Below are positions 45,822 through 54,416 of a DNA stretch of 56,384 bases, one piece after another. The notes beneath the pieces are model-generated. The model was not told the DNA's origin and ran no database searches. It saw only the letters and a program-made list of their open reading frames with translations. Origin of the DNA: Lysobacteraceae bacterium (GTDB lineage Bacteria > Pseudomonadota > Gammaproteobacteria > Xanthomonadales > BQJN01); assembly GCA_021604725.1 (NCBI GenBank), contig BQJN01000015.1, positions 1 through 56,384 on the forward strand, read 5' to 3'. How positions within the stretch are numbered: the first letter of the stretch is position 1; the number at the start of each line of letters is the position of its first letter. The position numbers and the translations under genes are program-made.

Positions 45822-46284
45822 GATGGTAGGGGTGCCCGCTCAATATGGTGAAGGCTCGGTACAACTGCTCGGCCAACACTACTCGAACCAAGGGGTGAGG
45901 CAAGGTGAGCGGTCCCAAAGACCATCTCTCAGCACAATTGTTGAGCAACTCTGAATCGATGCCATCAGCCCCACCTACGATCAATGCCACATCGGAACCA
46001 AGAAATTGCCAGGCCTGCAGGCGCTCCGACAGTTTTTCAGTGGACCACTGTTTGCCTTTCACGTCCAGAGCCACCCAATGGGCGCCGGCCGGCAAAGCAG
46101 CCCTGATCCGCTCAGCCTCCTGGCGACGGATACTGCTGTCGTTTGTATTGCCCTTCCTGGGCACAGGTTCGATTTCCTTCAGTTCCAATGCCAGGTGCGA
46201 TGGCATTCGTCGCGCGTATTGCTGATACCCATCAACGACCCAAGCGGGCATGCGGCGCCCTACCGCCACCAGCCATATTCGCAT
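45814..46284 (-). CDS. rlmH: 23S rRNA (pseudouridine1915-N3)-methyltransferase
   Basis: 156 aa SPOUT methyltransferase acting on the assembled 70S ribosome in helix 69. The N-terminus MRIWLVAVGRRMPAWVVDGY is typical, as are WVALDVKGKQWSTEKLSERL, ALIVGGADGIDSEL and the C-terminal LPHPLVRVVLAEQLYRAFT ending GHPYHRA, the SAM-binding knot. It lies two bases after rsfS, as in most bacteria (nadD-rsfS-rlmH). Confidence 0.96.
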   Translation of the reverse strand: MRIWLVAVGRRMPAWVVDGYQQYARRMPSHLALELKEIEPVPRKGNTNDSSIRRQEAERIRAALPAGAHWVALDVKGKQWSTEKLSERLQAWQFLGSDVALIVGGADGIDSELLNNCAERWSLGPLTLPHPLVRVVLAEQLYRAFTILSGHPYHRA

Positions 46285-46286
46285 GT

Positions 46287-46712
46287 TTATCCCGGCGCGC
46301 GCTCAGCCCCAGGACCGACTGCCCACAACCCCTCGAGATTATAAAAGTCTCGTGTCTTCGGTAGCATCACATGTACCAACACGTCCGTCAGGTCCACCAG
46401 CACCCATTCGGCATCGCGTTCGCCTTCAGTTCTGACGGGCCCAAGACCTGCAGCCTTGGCCGCCATTGCCACCCGTTCGGCCAATGTTTTGACGTGCCGC
46501 GACGAACTGCCGCTGGCAACGATCATGGTGTCGGTGATAGAGGTTTTGTCGCGAACGTCAAGAACTACGACATCTTGAGCTTTGGATTCATTGAGCGCAT
46601 CCAAGGCCAGTTGTTGAATGGCTTCGGACGTGAGCTCAGCCGGGTCGGTACCATTCGAACGGGGTGCGGTATTCAAATCTTGTCTGCCTCCTTGGGCATT
46701 CGTCGGCTTCAA
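46287..46712 (-). CDS. rsfS: Ribosomal silencing factor RsfS
   Basis: 141 aa protein that binds L14 of the 50S subunit and blocks joining of subunits during starvation. The domain runs from about residue 30: LALDALNESKAQDVVVLDVR, then DTMIVASGSSSRHVKTLAERV and DAEWVLVDLTDVLVHVMLP, ending FYNLEGLW. A poorly conserved 28-residue N-terminal tail (PTNAQGGRQDLNTAPRSN) precedes it, so the true start may be downstream, but the ATG overlaps the nadD stop (ATGA), which supports 46712. Confidence 0.93.
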   Translation of the reverse strand: MKPTNAQGGRQDLNTAPRSNGTDPAELTSEAIQQLALDALNESKAQDVVVLDVRDKTSITDTMIVASGSSSRHVKTLAERVAMAAKAAGLGPVRTEGERDAEWVLVDLTDVLVHVMLPKTRDFYNLEGLWAVGPGAERAPG

Positions 46713-47359
46713 CTGTGGTCCATTCTACTTCGAAAGTACAATCGCTGCGACCGAATGTAGTCCAATACCGCCGCGGGCAACAAAAACCTCGGATCACGTC
46801 CAGCATGAATCAGTTGGCGAATCCCCGTCGACGAAATCGGAAGCTGGGTCACTGAGACCATGGCGATGCGTCCGCAGTCGTGATCCGCCAGCTCATTGAT
46901 CTCGCTGACTTCACGTCGTGCAATCTCAGCCATCAGCACGCCGGGGTAGTCCGGTGGGTGACCAGGACGGGTCATGACTGCGATGTGGGCCAGTTCAAAC
47001 AGTTCCATCCATGACTTCCATGACGGTAGCCCGGCGAACGCATCCACGCCAAGAATCAAGACCAGCGCCCGATCGGGTGCCTGCGCGCGCAACTCACCCA
47101 GCGTATCGACCATGTAGGACGGCCCGGAGCGCAACAGCTCATGATCATCAAAACGAAGCCGATCCTGGCCTTCCAGAGCCAAGCGCAGCATCTGGGCACG
47201 ATGACGGCTGGACTCGGCGGCATGGCGGTGCGGCGGCTGTGCGCTGGGAATCATTCGCACTTCGCTCAAGGCCAGTTCATCAGCCACTTCCAGCGCGGTT
47301 CGCAAATGACCGATATGCACCGGATCAAATGTACCGCCAAATACACCTATGCCTTTCAC
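46709..47359 (-). CDS. nadD: Nicotinate-nucleotide adenylyltransferase
   Basis: 216 aa enzyme that adenylates nicotinate mononucleotide in NAD synthesis. The nucleotidyltransferase signature GGTFDPVHIGHLR is at residues 8-20. RMIPSAQPPHR, ILGVDAFAGLPSWKSW and the C-terminal ISSTGIRQLIHAG (the ISSTxIR motif) are present. It overlaps holA and rsfS by 4 bases on each side. Confidence 0.95.
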   Translation of the reverse strand: MKGIGVFGGTFDPVHIGHLRTALEVADELALSEVRMIPSAQPPHRHAAESSRHRAQMLRLALEGQDRLRFDDHELLRSGPSYMVDTLGELRAQAPDRALVLILGVDAFAGLPSWKSWMELFELAHIAVMTRPGHPPDYPGVLMAEIARREVSEINELADHDCGRIAMVSVTQLPISSTGIRQLIHAGRDPRFLLPAAVLDYIRSQRLYFRSRMDHS

Positions 47360-48396
47360 AACGCCCCCACACTTGCCACCTTTATTTCCAGCGTCTCGGG
47401 GTCGACACGCCCAGCCAAAACCAACAGCATGCGCTCTGCAGACTCCCAGACGTCACCGCTTTGGCGGCCCTTCGACATGGCGTCAAGTCGCTGGCAGGAC
47501 ACCAGAAGCTGATCAAGCGAGTGGCGCTTGAATCGGTTCGCTGCCTTGCTCAACATGTCTAGCCGAGCAGGCCAAAGCCGTTGACTGCGGCCATAAGCCT
47601 GGATCTGGCCACGCCCAGCACCACACAAATGCCTAAGATGGTGTATCTCTCGATGCAACAGCCAGACCATGCGTTGCGGCGGCTCTCCTTCGGCCTGCAA
47701 ACCGCGAATCACTCGCAACATGCCGGCAGCATCGCCAGACAGCGCACGGTCGGTCAGCTGGAACAAATCAAATCGCGCACTATCGCCGACGGTTTCCTCA
47801 ACGTCGGCCAATGTCACCTGCCCGTCACACCAAAGCGCCAGGCGTTCAACCTCCTGTGCTGAAGCCAGCAAATTGCCTTCGAGGCGATAGCACAGCCGAT
47901 CCAGGGCATCGGGATCAATCCGCAATCCGCGTTGACTCAAGCGCTGTTGCAACCATCTCGGAAACTGGTTGGCGTAAACCGGTTTAACATCGACGACTAC
48001 GCCGATGGATTCAAACTGGTCAACCCACTTGGTTTTGCGGCGCAGCACCTCGCGCCCTGACATCATCATCAAAACCAGGGTATCGGGCGGAAAATGTTCA
48101 AACCAGGCCTTGATGGCGTCACTTCCTGGTTTGCCGACTTCAGTGGCCACGCGCCACTCCAGAAGCTGACGGGTGGCGAACAATGACCCATTCTGACCAA
48201 TCCCTGCGAGCTTTCCCCAGTCATTCTTCTGGTCTATGAACACGACCTCGCGGTCGCTGTAGCCAGCACTCAGCGCTGCCTTGCGAATCGCATCACCGGC
48301 TTCAATTGCCAACAGCGGCTCATCAGCAACCACCAGCCAGGCGCTGGCCAGCTGGCGTTCTACTGCTGAAGGAACATCGCTGCCACTAATACGCAC
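47356..48396 (-). CDS. holA: DNA polymerase III delta subunit
   Basis: 346 aa clamp-loader subunit that opens the beta sliding clamp. It has the AAA+ fold without a working ATP site. LASAWLVVADEPLLAIEAGD starts the first domain; LVLMMMSGREVLRRKTKWVD, RCYRLEGNLLASAQEVERL (LCYRLEGNL in this protein) and LFQLTDRALSGDAAGMLRVI are conserved. Length equals the family norm (343 in E. coli). It lies 11 bases after lptE, in the leuS-lptE-holA-nadD order. Confidence 0.92.
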   Translation of the reverse strand: MRISGSDVPSAVERQLASAWLVVADEPLLAIEAGDAIRKAALSAGYSDREVVFIDQKNDWGKLAGIGQNGSLFATRQLLEWRVATEVGKPGSDAIKAWFEHFPPDTLVLMMMSGREVLRRKTKWVDQFESIGVVVDVKPVYANQFPRWLQQRLSQRGLRIDPDALDRLCYRLEGNLLASAQEVERLALWCDGQVTLADVEETVGDSARFDLFQLTDRALSGDAAGMLRVIRGLQAEGEPPQRMVWLLHREIHHLRHLCGAGRGQIQAYGRSQRLWPARLDMLSKAANRFKRHSLDQLLVSCQRLDAMSKGRQSGDVWESAERMLLVLAGRVDPETLEIKVASVGAL

Positions 48397-48407
48397 GGAG
48401 CTATCGT

Positions 48408-48911
48408 TTAGCCTTCGGTAACCGTGCTGATGCGTAGCATCATCAGATTGACCATGTCCTGCACCAGTTGCTGGCGCAGGAACTCCAGCTCTTGCTCGAC
48501 GCCAAGGCCCTGTGACTCGTCGTAGGTCAGGTTTCGAGTCAATCTGAGTGCCTGTTCCGGCACCAACACGCCACCAGCGGCGTCAACTACGTCGAAGGTG
48601 ACGTGATAGGTCAAATCGAATTCTCGAATTCGAGCCCCGGCGCTGATCGATGCCACATCCTGCTCGATACGGTTTTCGCTGAAGCGCATTTTGGCCGCGT
48701 CTGCGCTTGGTCCATCGACCAGGGTAACGCCCTGGCCACGCAAAATATGTCGAACTTCGCGAGCGAGGTCGCCGTATTTTGGCTGAATCTGTAACTCTGT
48801 GCGCGCCATCTGAGGCGGCAATTCGGTCTTGCCGCGCAACTTGAAACCACAAGCGGCAAGCAAACAGATCAGCAGTGTTAGCAACAATGCCCGGCCAATG
48901 GCTTTCTTCAT
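48408..48911 (-). CDS. lptE: LPS assembly lipoprotein LptE
   Basis: 167 aa outer-membrane lipoprotein that plugs the LptD barrel and helps insert LPS. The N-terminus MKKAIGRALLLTLLICLLAACGFKLRG has lipobox L-A-A-C with mature Cys21 followed by GFKLRG, the LptE hallmark. LRNLTYDESQ (in RLTRNLTYDESQGLG) and the final helix FLRQQLVQDMVNLMMLRI are typical. ATG 48911 gives a normal signal; ATG 48929, which overlaps the leuS stop, would add MMCEPK and remains possible. Confidence 0.92.
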   Translation of the reverse strand: MKKAIGRALLLTLLICLLAACGFKLRGKTELPPQMARTELQIQPKYGDLAREVRHILRGQGVTLVDGPSADAAKMRFSENRIEQDVASISAGARIREFDLTYHVTFDVVDAAGGVLVPEQALRLTRNLTYDESQGLGVEQELEFLRQQLVQDMVNLMMLRISTVTEG

Positions 48912-48925
48912 TTTCGGTTCACACA

Positions 48926-51373
48926 TCATGTCACCACTATATTAACCAGCTTGTCCGGAACCACAATCACCTTGCGAACGGTTTTTCCTTCGAGAAACCT
49001 GGCTACATTGTCTTCCTGTCGGGCCGTCGCTTCCAGTGTCTCACGAGACTGACCAGGTTCGCATTCAATTCGAGCCCTCAATTTGCCATTGACCTGCACG
49101 ACAATAGTGATCTGATCTCTTTGCATCGCGTCAGCGTCGGCCTCGGGCCAGCGTTGATCATGAACGCCTTGTGCGGACAACATCGGCCACAGCGGTTCGA
49201 TGATGTGTGGCGTAATCGGCGCCAACATGACCAAAACAGCCTTCCACCCTTCAGCTGCTACAGCACGTCCCTGTTCGCTATTGTCATCGAACTTCGACAA
49301 GGCATTGACCAACTCCATGATCTTGGCTATCGCAGTGTTGAAGGTGTGGCGACGCGCAAAGTCGTCTGTGACCTTGGCAATCGCATTGTGGGTCTCAGAG
49401 CGCAGTGCTCGCTGCTGGGCATTCAATGCGGCCGCGTCAATATCACCGGCGATGCCGTCCTGCGCAAACTCATTGACCAGCTTCCACAAACGCTTGAGAA
49501 AGCGAGATGCGCCCTCTACGCCCGCTTCAGACCATTCCAGAGACTGCTCTGGTGGTGCGGCAAACATGGCGAACAGGCGAACGGTGTCGGCACCGTATTG
49601 CTCAATCAGGCCTTTTGGATCGACGGTATTGCCCTTGGATTTGGACATTTTGTAACCGTCTTTCAACACCATGCCCTGTGTCAGCAAATTGGTGAACGGC
49701 TCATCACTGTTGACCAGGCCTTCATCGCGCAACAGCTTGTGATAGAAGCGAGCGTACAGCAGGTGCAAAATGGCGTGTTCGACGCCGCCGATGTACTGGT
49801 CAACCGGTGTCCAGAAGTCGGCTCTTTCATCCAGCATGGCATCATCACTGCCCGGACAGGCATAGCGCGCGTAGTACCAACTGGACTCCATGAAGGTATC
49901 AAAGGTATCAGTCTCGCGACGAGCATCGGAACCACATTGCGGACATTTGCACTGGATAAACTCATCCATCGTGTGCAACGGCGAACCAACACCGGTGAAC
50001 TCAACGTTCTCTGGCAACACGACCGGCAAGTCCTGTTCCGGAACCGCCACATCGCCACAGTCCGGACAGTTGATAATCGGAATCGGGCAGCCCCAGTACC
50101 GTTGTCGAGAAACACCCCAGTCGCGCAAGCGCCAATTCACCTGACGACGACCACGACCCGTCTTTTCAAAATGGTCCGCCATGCGTTCGAACACTTGCTC
50201 GGAACTCAGGCCATCATAATCGTCAGAGTTGATGGCAACGCCGTGCTCACAGAAGGCCTCGGCCTGTACATCCACCTGTTGACCGTCGGTTGGCGCGATC
50301 ACCTGCACAATCGGCAGGCCGTATTTGCGAGCAAACTCACCATCGCGTACATCGTGCCCAGGCACAGCCATTATCGCGCCGGTGCCATAACTCATCAGCA
50401 CAAAGTTGGCGACCCAGATCGGTACCGGCTTGCCAGTCATTGGATGAATCGCGTTGATCCCCAATGACATGCCCTTCTTTTCCATGGTCTCCATCGCCGC
50501 TTCGGCCGCTTGCACGGTCTTGCATTCCTGCAGAAACGTTGCGAGCTCAGGGTTGGATGCCGCGGCTTCTTCCGCCAATGGGTGTTCAGCAGCGACCGCC
50601 ATATAAGTCGCCCCGTACAGGGTGTCAGGCCTCGTCGTGAACACGGTCAGGGGTGCACGGTCACCCTCAACGTCGAAACTCAACTCCAGCCCTTCAGACC
50701 GGCCAATCCAGTTGCGCTGCATGGTGCGAACCGAATCGGGCCAGCCGTCCATACTGTCCAGGCCGTCCAGCAATTCCTGAGCATAATCGGTGATCTTCAA
50801 GAACCACTGCGGGATTTCACGTCGCTCAACCAGCGCACCCGAGCGCCAGCCACGCCCTTCGACCACCTGCTCATTGGCCAAAACCGTCTGGTCTACCGGA
50901 TCCCAGTTGACCACCGCATTTCGCCGGTAGGCCAGGCCTTTTTTGAACAGGCGGGTGAACATCCACTGTTCCCAGCGGTAATATTCTGGCTTGCAAGTGA
51001 TGACCTGCCGGCTCCAGTCGTAGCCGAAACCCAACTGTTTCAACTGGGCGACCATGTCGTCAATATTGGCGTAGGTCCATTGCGCTGGCGGCACCTTGTT
51101 CTTGATTGCGGCATTCTCTGCCGGCAATCCGAACGCATCAAACCCCATCGGCTGCAAAACATTGCGGCCGTTCAAGCGCTGAAACCGACTTAGGACGTCA
51201 CCGATGGTGTAGTTGCGCACATGGCCCATATGCAGGGCGCCCGACGGATAGGGGAACATGCACAAGCAATAATACTTGTCACCTGGTGCATCTTCTCGCG
51301 CGGCAAAGCGCTGGTCCTTCTCCCATTGCTGCTGGGCACGCGGTTCAAAAATCTCTGGCTGATAATCGTTCAT
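48926..51373 (-). CDS. leuS: Leucyl-tRNA synthetase
   Basis: 815 aa class I synthetase. The HIGH motif is HMGH at residues 48-51 ([15 protein letters not shown]), and KMSKS begins at residue 575. The CP1 editing domain shows [20 protein letters not shown] with the Thr-rich editing loop. A zinc-type knuckle [15 protein letters not shown] is in the middle. Length is somewhat shorter than E. coli (860). It heads the long minus-strand directon ending in tldD. The 150 bases upstream to the repeat element hold no clear -10/-35 pair. Confidence 0.96.
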   Translation of the reverse strand: MNDYQPEIFEPRAQQQWEKDQRFAAREDAPGDKYYCLCMFPYPSGALHMGHVRNYTIGDVLSRFQRLNGRNVLQPMGFDAFGLPAENAAIKNKVPPAQWTYANIDDMVAQLKQLGFGYDWSRQVITCKPEYYRWEQWMFTRLFKKGLAYRRNAVVNWDPVDQTVLANEQVVEGRGWRSGALVERREIPQWFLKITDYAQELLDGLDSMDGWPDSVRTMQRNWIGRSEGLELSFDVEGDRAPLTVFTTRPDTLYGATYMAVAAEHPLAEEAAASNPELATFLQECKTVQAAEAAMETMEKKGMSLGINAIHPMTGKPVPIWVANFVLMSYGTGAIMAVPGHDVRDGEFARKYGLPIVQVIAPTDGQQVDVQAEAFCEHGVAINSDDYDGLSSEQVFERMADHFEKTGRGRRQVNWRLRDWGVSRQRYWGCPIPIINCPDCGDVAVPEQDLPVVLPENVEFTGVGSPLHTMDEFIQCKCPQCGSDARRETDTFDTFMESSWYYARYACPGSDDAMLDERADFWTPVDQYIGGVEHAILHLLYARFYHKLLRDEGLVNSDEPFTNLLTQGMVLKDGYKMSKSKGNTVDPKGLIEQYGADTVRLFAMFAAPPEQSLEWSEAGVEGASRFLKRLWKLVNEFAQDGIAGDIDAAALNAQQRALRSETHNAIAKVTDDFARRHTFNTAIAKIMELVNALSKFDDNSEQGRAVAAEGWKAVLVMLAPITPHIIEPLWPMLSAQGVHDQRWPEADADAMQRDQITIVVQVNGKLRARIECEPGQSRETLEATARQEDNVARFLEGKTVRKVIVVPDKLVNIVVT

Positions 51374-51523
51374 CTTCGAGTCAGTCGGTCAGTGCAAAAC
51401 GAAAGGCCGCATATGGTACGTGATTTGGCCTCGAATTGATGCAGTTCAGTCATTACCGCAAGCGATAAATGAAGGCTCGATGCCTTGGTCGGGAGCCCTA
51501 GATGAGAATCGACCAGAGCTTGC

Positions 51524-51845
51524 CTAGCCTGCATTATTCATGAAGGTTCGCTGGCAGGGGTGAAGCGGAGCCAGAACGAGGGACTTAACGTCCCTCGATC
51601 CCGCTGAACGACTTGCCACGGAAGGCAAGGCTGGGATTCTTTCGAAGTGCAAACGTTTCGCCATGGATGGCTGCACCAAAGGGTGCCCAGGCAAGGTTGA
51701 TCGCTCAAGATGCAACGCCAGATCCGTCCTGGCAGTGAAAAGGCCACGGTGGCCATTTCCGGTATGCTCATAGTGGTTCTCAAGCATTTGTTTTTAATGA
51801 AGTATCTGGCGATGGGTGGCCGCCTTCATGAATAATGCAGGCTAG
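51524..51845. mobile_element. 322-base element with 23-base perfect terminal inverted repeats (MITE-like)
   Basis: The left end 51524-51546 (starts CTAGCCTGCATTATTCATG, ends AAGG) is the exact reverse complement of the right end 51823-51845. The interior has no credible gene; it carries one hairpin-repeat module (51577-51671) and a further small hairpin (GCACC/GGTGC near 51673-51685). Such a layout is that of a non-autonomous miniature element. I see no clear target-site duplication. It lies between leuS and yceI, ending three bases before the yceI stop codon. Bases 51374-51523 between leuS and the element show nothing recognisable. Confidence 0.7.
51577..51671 (+). repeat. Hairpin-repeat module inside the 322-base element
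   Basis: Hairpin A: CGAGGGAC (51577-51584), loop TTAAC, GTCCCTCG (51590-51597). Linker GATCCCGCTGAACGA. Hairpin B: CTTGCC (51612-51617), loop ACGGAA, GGCAAG (51624-51629). Linker with CTGGGATTCTTTCGAAG and AAACGTTT. Hairpin C: GCC, loop ATGGAT, GGC (51660-51671). The same order, linker words and loops recur at 53.9-54.8 kb with different stem arms. Confidence 0.75.
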
Positions 51846-51848
51846 CGT

Positions 51849-52436
51849 TCAGTCCGCCTTAACGAAACTAACGGCGAAAGTAACCGGTACAGCACTGCTG
51901 ATTGAGCTTAGGCCCGCCACCTCGCGCAACGCTTCAACACCTCGGTCGAGGCCCAGAAGCGTGGTACTCAGCAGCACTGGCTGGATACTAATGGCCTCGA
52001 ACTGCCCGTCCTCGTAACGACTTACCTTTGCTGTCGCCACAGCACTGGCCGTCTGCAGACCCAGGGTCAGCGTCACTGGCACCTGGTAGATCGCGCTTTG
52101 GCCCACTTCAAGGTCCATGGCCTCAGGTAGCTGGACTTCAACCAGGGCAACCGGATGGTCTTGAGTATCAAATAGCATGCTGCGCATGCGCTCATCGCGG
52201 ATCTCGATCCCGGTGTCGACGCTATCGAGCGCAACTTCCACTCGCACGCTGCCAGCGCCATTGAGCGAGCCACTGAGCTGACGAAATTGATGAACCTCGG
52301 CAACATTCTGCGCCTTGATTGAAACGAAACTCAATGACGACTGCTCCGGGTCCAGGACCCACTGAGCATTGGCGCAGCCTATGTTGAGCAGCAGAATTAC
52401 CGCCAGGTTGCGGCGGGCAAACCTTAAAACGCGCAT
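51849..52436 (-). CDS. YceI family periplasmic protein
   Basis: 195 aa with a signal peptide ending CANA (residues 1-24; the Cys at 20 is not a proper lipobox). The lipocalin-like YceI domain starts WVLDPEQSSLSFVSIKAQNV, continues FRQLSGSLN and VEVALDSVDTGIEIRDERM, and includes RMRSMLFDTQDHPVALVEV. YceI proteins bind long isoprenoid or fatty amide ligands in the periplasm; the physiological role is unclear. It has a good ribosome site (AAGGACAGG). It is divergent from the WYL regulator across 42 bases. Confidence 0.9.
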   Translation of the reverse strand: MRVLRFARRNLAVILLLNIGCANAQWVLDPEQSSLSFVSIKAQNVAEVHQFRQLSGSLNGAGSVRVEVALDSVDTGIEIRDERMRSMLFDTQDHPVALVEVQLPEAMDLEVGQSAIYQVPVTLTLGLQTASAVATAKVSRYEDGQFEAISIQPVLLSTTLLGLDRGVEALREVAGLSSISSAVPVTFAVSFVKAD

Positions 52437-52465
52437 GAACCTGTCCTTCGAGTCAAAACAAAGGG

Positions 52466-52473
52466 TATCTTAA
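52466..52473. promoter_or_regulatory. Overlapping -10 boxes for yceI and the WYL regulator
   Basis: The near-palindrome TATCTTA reads as TATCTT (52466-52471) on the plus strand, seven bases before the regulator ATG, and as TAAGAT (52473 to 52468) on the minus strand, 31 bases before the yceI ATG. Transcription in the two directions would compete for the same DNA. No good -35 hexamers are visible. Confidence 0.35.
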
Positions 52474-52478
52474 CCGAC

Positions 52479-53441
52479 ATGAGCAAACTTGAACGCCTGT
52501 ATCGCCTGCACCAGATCCTGTCGAGTCGCCGCACACCGATCTCCAGGCATGAGTTGATTGAACGACTGGAGTGCTCCCAGCCGACAGTCTATCGACTGAT
52601 CAACGAACTGCGTGACCACCTCGGCGCACCGCTTGAGCAGGATGAGGCCCACGATTTCTACTACGACAGAACTCTCGGCCCGTTTGAGTTACCGGGCATA
52701 TGGGTTAGCAACGAGGAGATCGATGCGCTGCTGTCCGCTCGATCACTGTTGTCAGGCGTGCAACCGGGTTTGCTCGAAACCGAGCTCGACGGATTGCGCG
52801 AGCGAATCAGCAATCTGTTGGATGCTCGAGGTATCGACGAACGAACCCTGGCCGATCGAATCCGCATCCTGGGGCATGGCAGGCCGGTCCCTCCGGAGCA
52901 CTTCAGAGCGGTGCTTGACGCCTTGGTCAAACGCCACCGCCTGTCAATCCAATATCACGCTCGCGGCTCCAATGAGATCACCGGGCGTCAAGTGTCGCCG
53001 CAACGATTGATTCGCTATCAGGACAACTGGTACCTCGATGGCTGGTGCCATTTGAGACAGGGCTTGCGCAGCTTCGCTGTGGAGCGAATAAGCAGCCTTG
53101 AGGTCAGCGACGACGAATGTCGGGAGTTGTCGGCAGCAGAGCTCGACCAGCATTACGCGTCGGCTTACGGTATTTTTTCTGGACCGGCGGATCAGCGTGC
53201 CACCTTGATCTTCAGCGCCGAGCGCGCACGGTGGGTCGCCGATGAACACTGGCATACCGACCAATCAGCAACATGGCTGCCAGACGGGCGGTATCAATTG
53301 GACATCCCTTTCCATCACAGTGAAGAACTGATGATGGAGATCATGAAACATGGCGACCACGTCGAAGTAGTTTCTCCAGAAACTTTGCGACAGCAAGTAG
53401 CCAGCAAGTTAAACGCCGCAGCCGCACGTTATCGCGACTGA
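52479..53441 (+). CDS. WYL-domain transcriptional regulator (YafY family)
   Basis: 320 aa DNA-binding regulator. The N-terminal helix-turn-helix (about 1-60) includes ERLYRLHQILSSRRTPISRH and CSQPTVYRLINELRD. The WYL domain (about 140-215) has LSIQYHARGSNE, the arginine-containing VSPQRLIRYQDNWYLDGWCH and GLRSFAVERISSLEV, where NWYLDGWC replaces the eponymous WYL with the usual pattern. The C-terminal WCX extension follows. WYL domains sense small ligands or nucleic acid ends; the target here is unknown, perhaps the divergent yceI. The start codon is seven bases after a -10-like box. Confidence 0.9.
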   Translation: MSKLERLYRLHQILSSRRTPISRHELIERLECSQPTVYRLINELRDHLGAPLEQDEAHDFYYDRTLGPFELPGIWVSNEEIDALLSARSLLSGVQPGLLETELDGLRERISNLLDARGIDERTLADRIRILGHGRPVPPEHFRAVLDALVKRHRLSIQYHARGSNEITGRQVSPQRLIRYQDNWYLDGWCHLRQGLRSFAVERISSLEVSDDECRELSAAELDQHYASAYGIFSGPADQRATLIFSAERARWVADEHWHTDQSATWLPDGRYQLDIPFHHSEELMMEIMKHGDHVEVVSPETLRQQVASKLNAAAARYRD

Positions 53442-53501
53442 TCGAAATCAATTCCGCGCACAATTGGCTGGCGTTCACGCCACGTTTACCCGCACGTCGG
53501 C

Positions 53502-53507
53502 TACAAT
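53502..53507 (+). promoter_or_regulatory. -10 box of the HiPIP gene
   Basis: TACAAT lies 33 bases before the HiPIP ATG in the context GGCTACAATCAGGG. It closely matches the box before the WGR gene (GCTACAATCAGG at 23113-23124). No -35 hexamer is clear. Confidence 0.45.
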
Positions 53508-53540
53508 CAGGGTCCAGATTATCGAGTGAGGCACGCAAAC

Positions 53541-53864
53541 ATGCTGCAAAAGAAATTAAGCCGACGCCAGTTTATCGGAACCGTGGCAGGCGCCACCGTT
53601 GTGGCCACCTTGCCCATTCACGTGCAAGGTCAGGACCTGCCACAAATTGCTCTTGACGATCCAAGCGCGGTCGCGCTGGGTTACGTGCATGACACCGAAA
53701 AAGTCGACGCCGGAAAGTACCCAAACCATGCGGTCGACCAAAAATGCTCAAACTGTCAGCTCATCCAAGGCGCCGACGGTGACGAGTGGAGACCATGCCC
53801 CATTTTCCCAGGCAAAGCAGTCGCCGCCGACGGCTGGTGCAGCGCTTGGGTCAAACGTGCATAA
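53541..53864 (+). CDS. High-potential iron-sulfur protein (HiPIP)
   Basis: 107 aa periplasmic electron carrier with one [4Fe-4S] cluster, working at high redox potential between the bc1 complex and a terminal acceptor. The N-terminus has a Tat signal (LSRRQFIGTVAG; cut near residue 31 after HVQGQ). The four cluster ligands are Cys69, Cys72, Cys86 and Cys100, a CxxC-x13-C-x13-C pattern typical of the family. ATG 53541 is favoured over GTG 53526. No cytochrome or reaction-centre genes are nearby, so the partner is unknown. A perfect hairpin starts two bases after the stop. Confidence 0.93.
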   Translation: MLQKKLSRRQFIGTVAGATVVATLPIHVQGQDLPQIALDDPSAVALGYVHDTEKVDAGKYPNHAVDQKCSNCQLIQGADGDEWRPCPIFPGKAVAADGWCSAWVKRA

Positions 53865-53866
53865 AT

Positions 53867-53891
53867 GCAAAGTGACTAAATGTCACTTTGC
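53867..53891 (+). terminator. Hairpin at the end of the HiPIP gene
   Basis: GCAAAGTGAC (53867-53876) pairs perfectly with GTCACTTTGC (53882-53891) over the loop TAAAT. It is placed as a terminator but lacks a T-run. Its right half and the following 20 bases are repeated 237 bases downstream (54109-54148), so it also belongs to the hairpin-repeat family. Confidence 0.5.
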
Positions 53892-54223
53892 GCACGTTTG
53901 ACGACTCGCCAAGGATGGCGAGGCCGGGGGTTGTTTAAAGCTGGAGCGTTGCGCCAGGGATGGCGACTATAACCCTACCCATGAAACTCTGTGACCCCAG
54001 TCACTCGGTCGCGCTGAACGCCCGCACATGGAGGTGCGGGCTGGGCTTTCATTCGAAGCTCGAACGTTTCGCCATGGAGGGCGAATGCAATCATTGCCAT
54101 GAAACGCCGTGACTAAACGTCACTTTGCGCACGTTTGACGAGTCGCCAAGGGTGAGCCGGCCAGTAAAGCGAGTGCCTTAACGGCACTCGATTCCGGCGA
54201 ACGCCGGTACAGGACGTACCGGC
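53867..54223 (+). repeat. Hairpin-repeat array, plus orientation
   Basis: About three diverged modules of roughly 119 bases. GGA-loop hairpins: CTCGCC-AAGGAT-GGCGAG (53905-53922), CGCC-AGGGAT-GGCG (53952-53965), CCCGCAC-ATGGAG-GTGCGGG (54021-54040), TTCGCC-ATGGAG-GGCGAA (54068-54085). Between them lie hairpins without GGA: GTGAC/GTCAC at 53991-54004 and 54109-54123, and CGAGTGCC-TTAAC-GGCACTCG (54170-54190). The last hairpin, GCCGGTAC-AGGAC-GTACCGGC (54203-54223), shows ACAGGACGT across its top. No credible gene is present. Confidence 0.8.
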
Positions 54224-54416
54224 TGGGTGCGGTCCAGGGACGGTTGTTGCCATCATCTTTCCCTATTCGTTGTGCCTCAGCCACCAATCGACCGTATCGG
54301 GGTGCTTTTGGTGAAAAGCTAAGTGAAGTTTCCATCCTCGTCGCAGCTGATATTTGCAGGTATAGACTAGCCCGCGACATTGAAACGTGACGCTGAGGAT
54401 GGTGCGTTGATGAGAA
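54224..54416. other. Spacer between opposed repeat arrays
   Basis: 193 bases with no gene. The only structure seen is a distant inverted pair CCATCCTC (near 54332) / GAGGATGG (near 54396). I could assign no function. Confidence 0.4.

Noticed and set aside
48875..50467. Plus-strand open frame of 530 codons
   Set aside because: It lies wholly antisense to leuS and lptE, which are unambiguous; a shadow frame of high-GC third positions.
51524..51787. Minus-strand open frame of 87 codons inside the 322-base element
   Set aside because: It runs through both hairpin stems and an inverted-repeat end, with no ribosome site and no domain.
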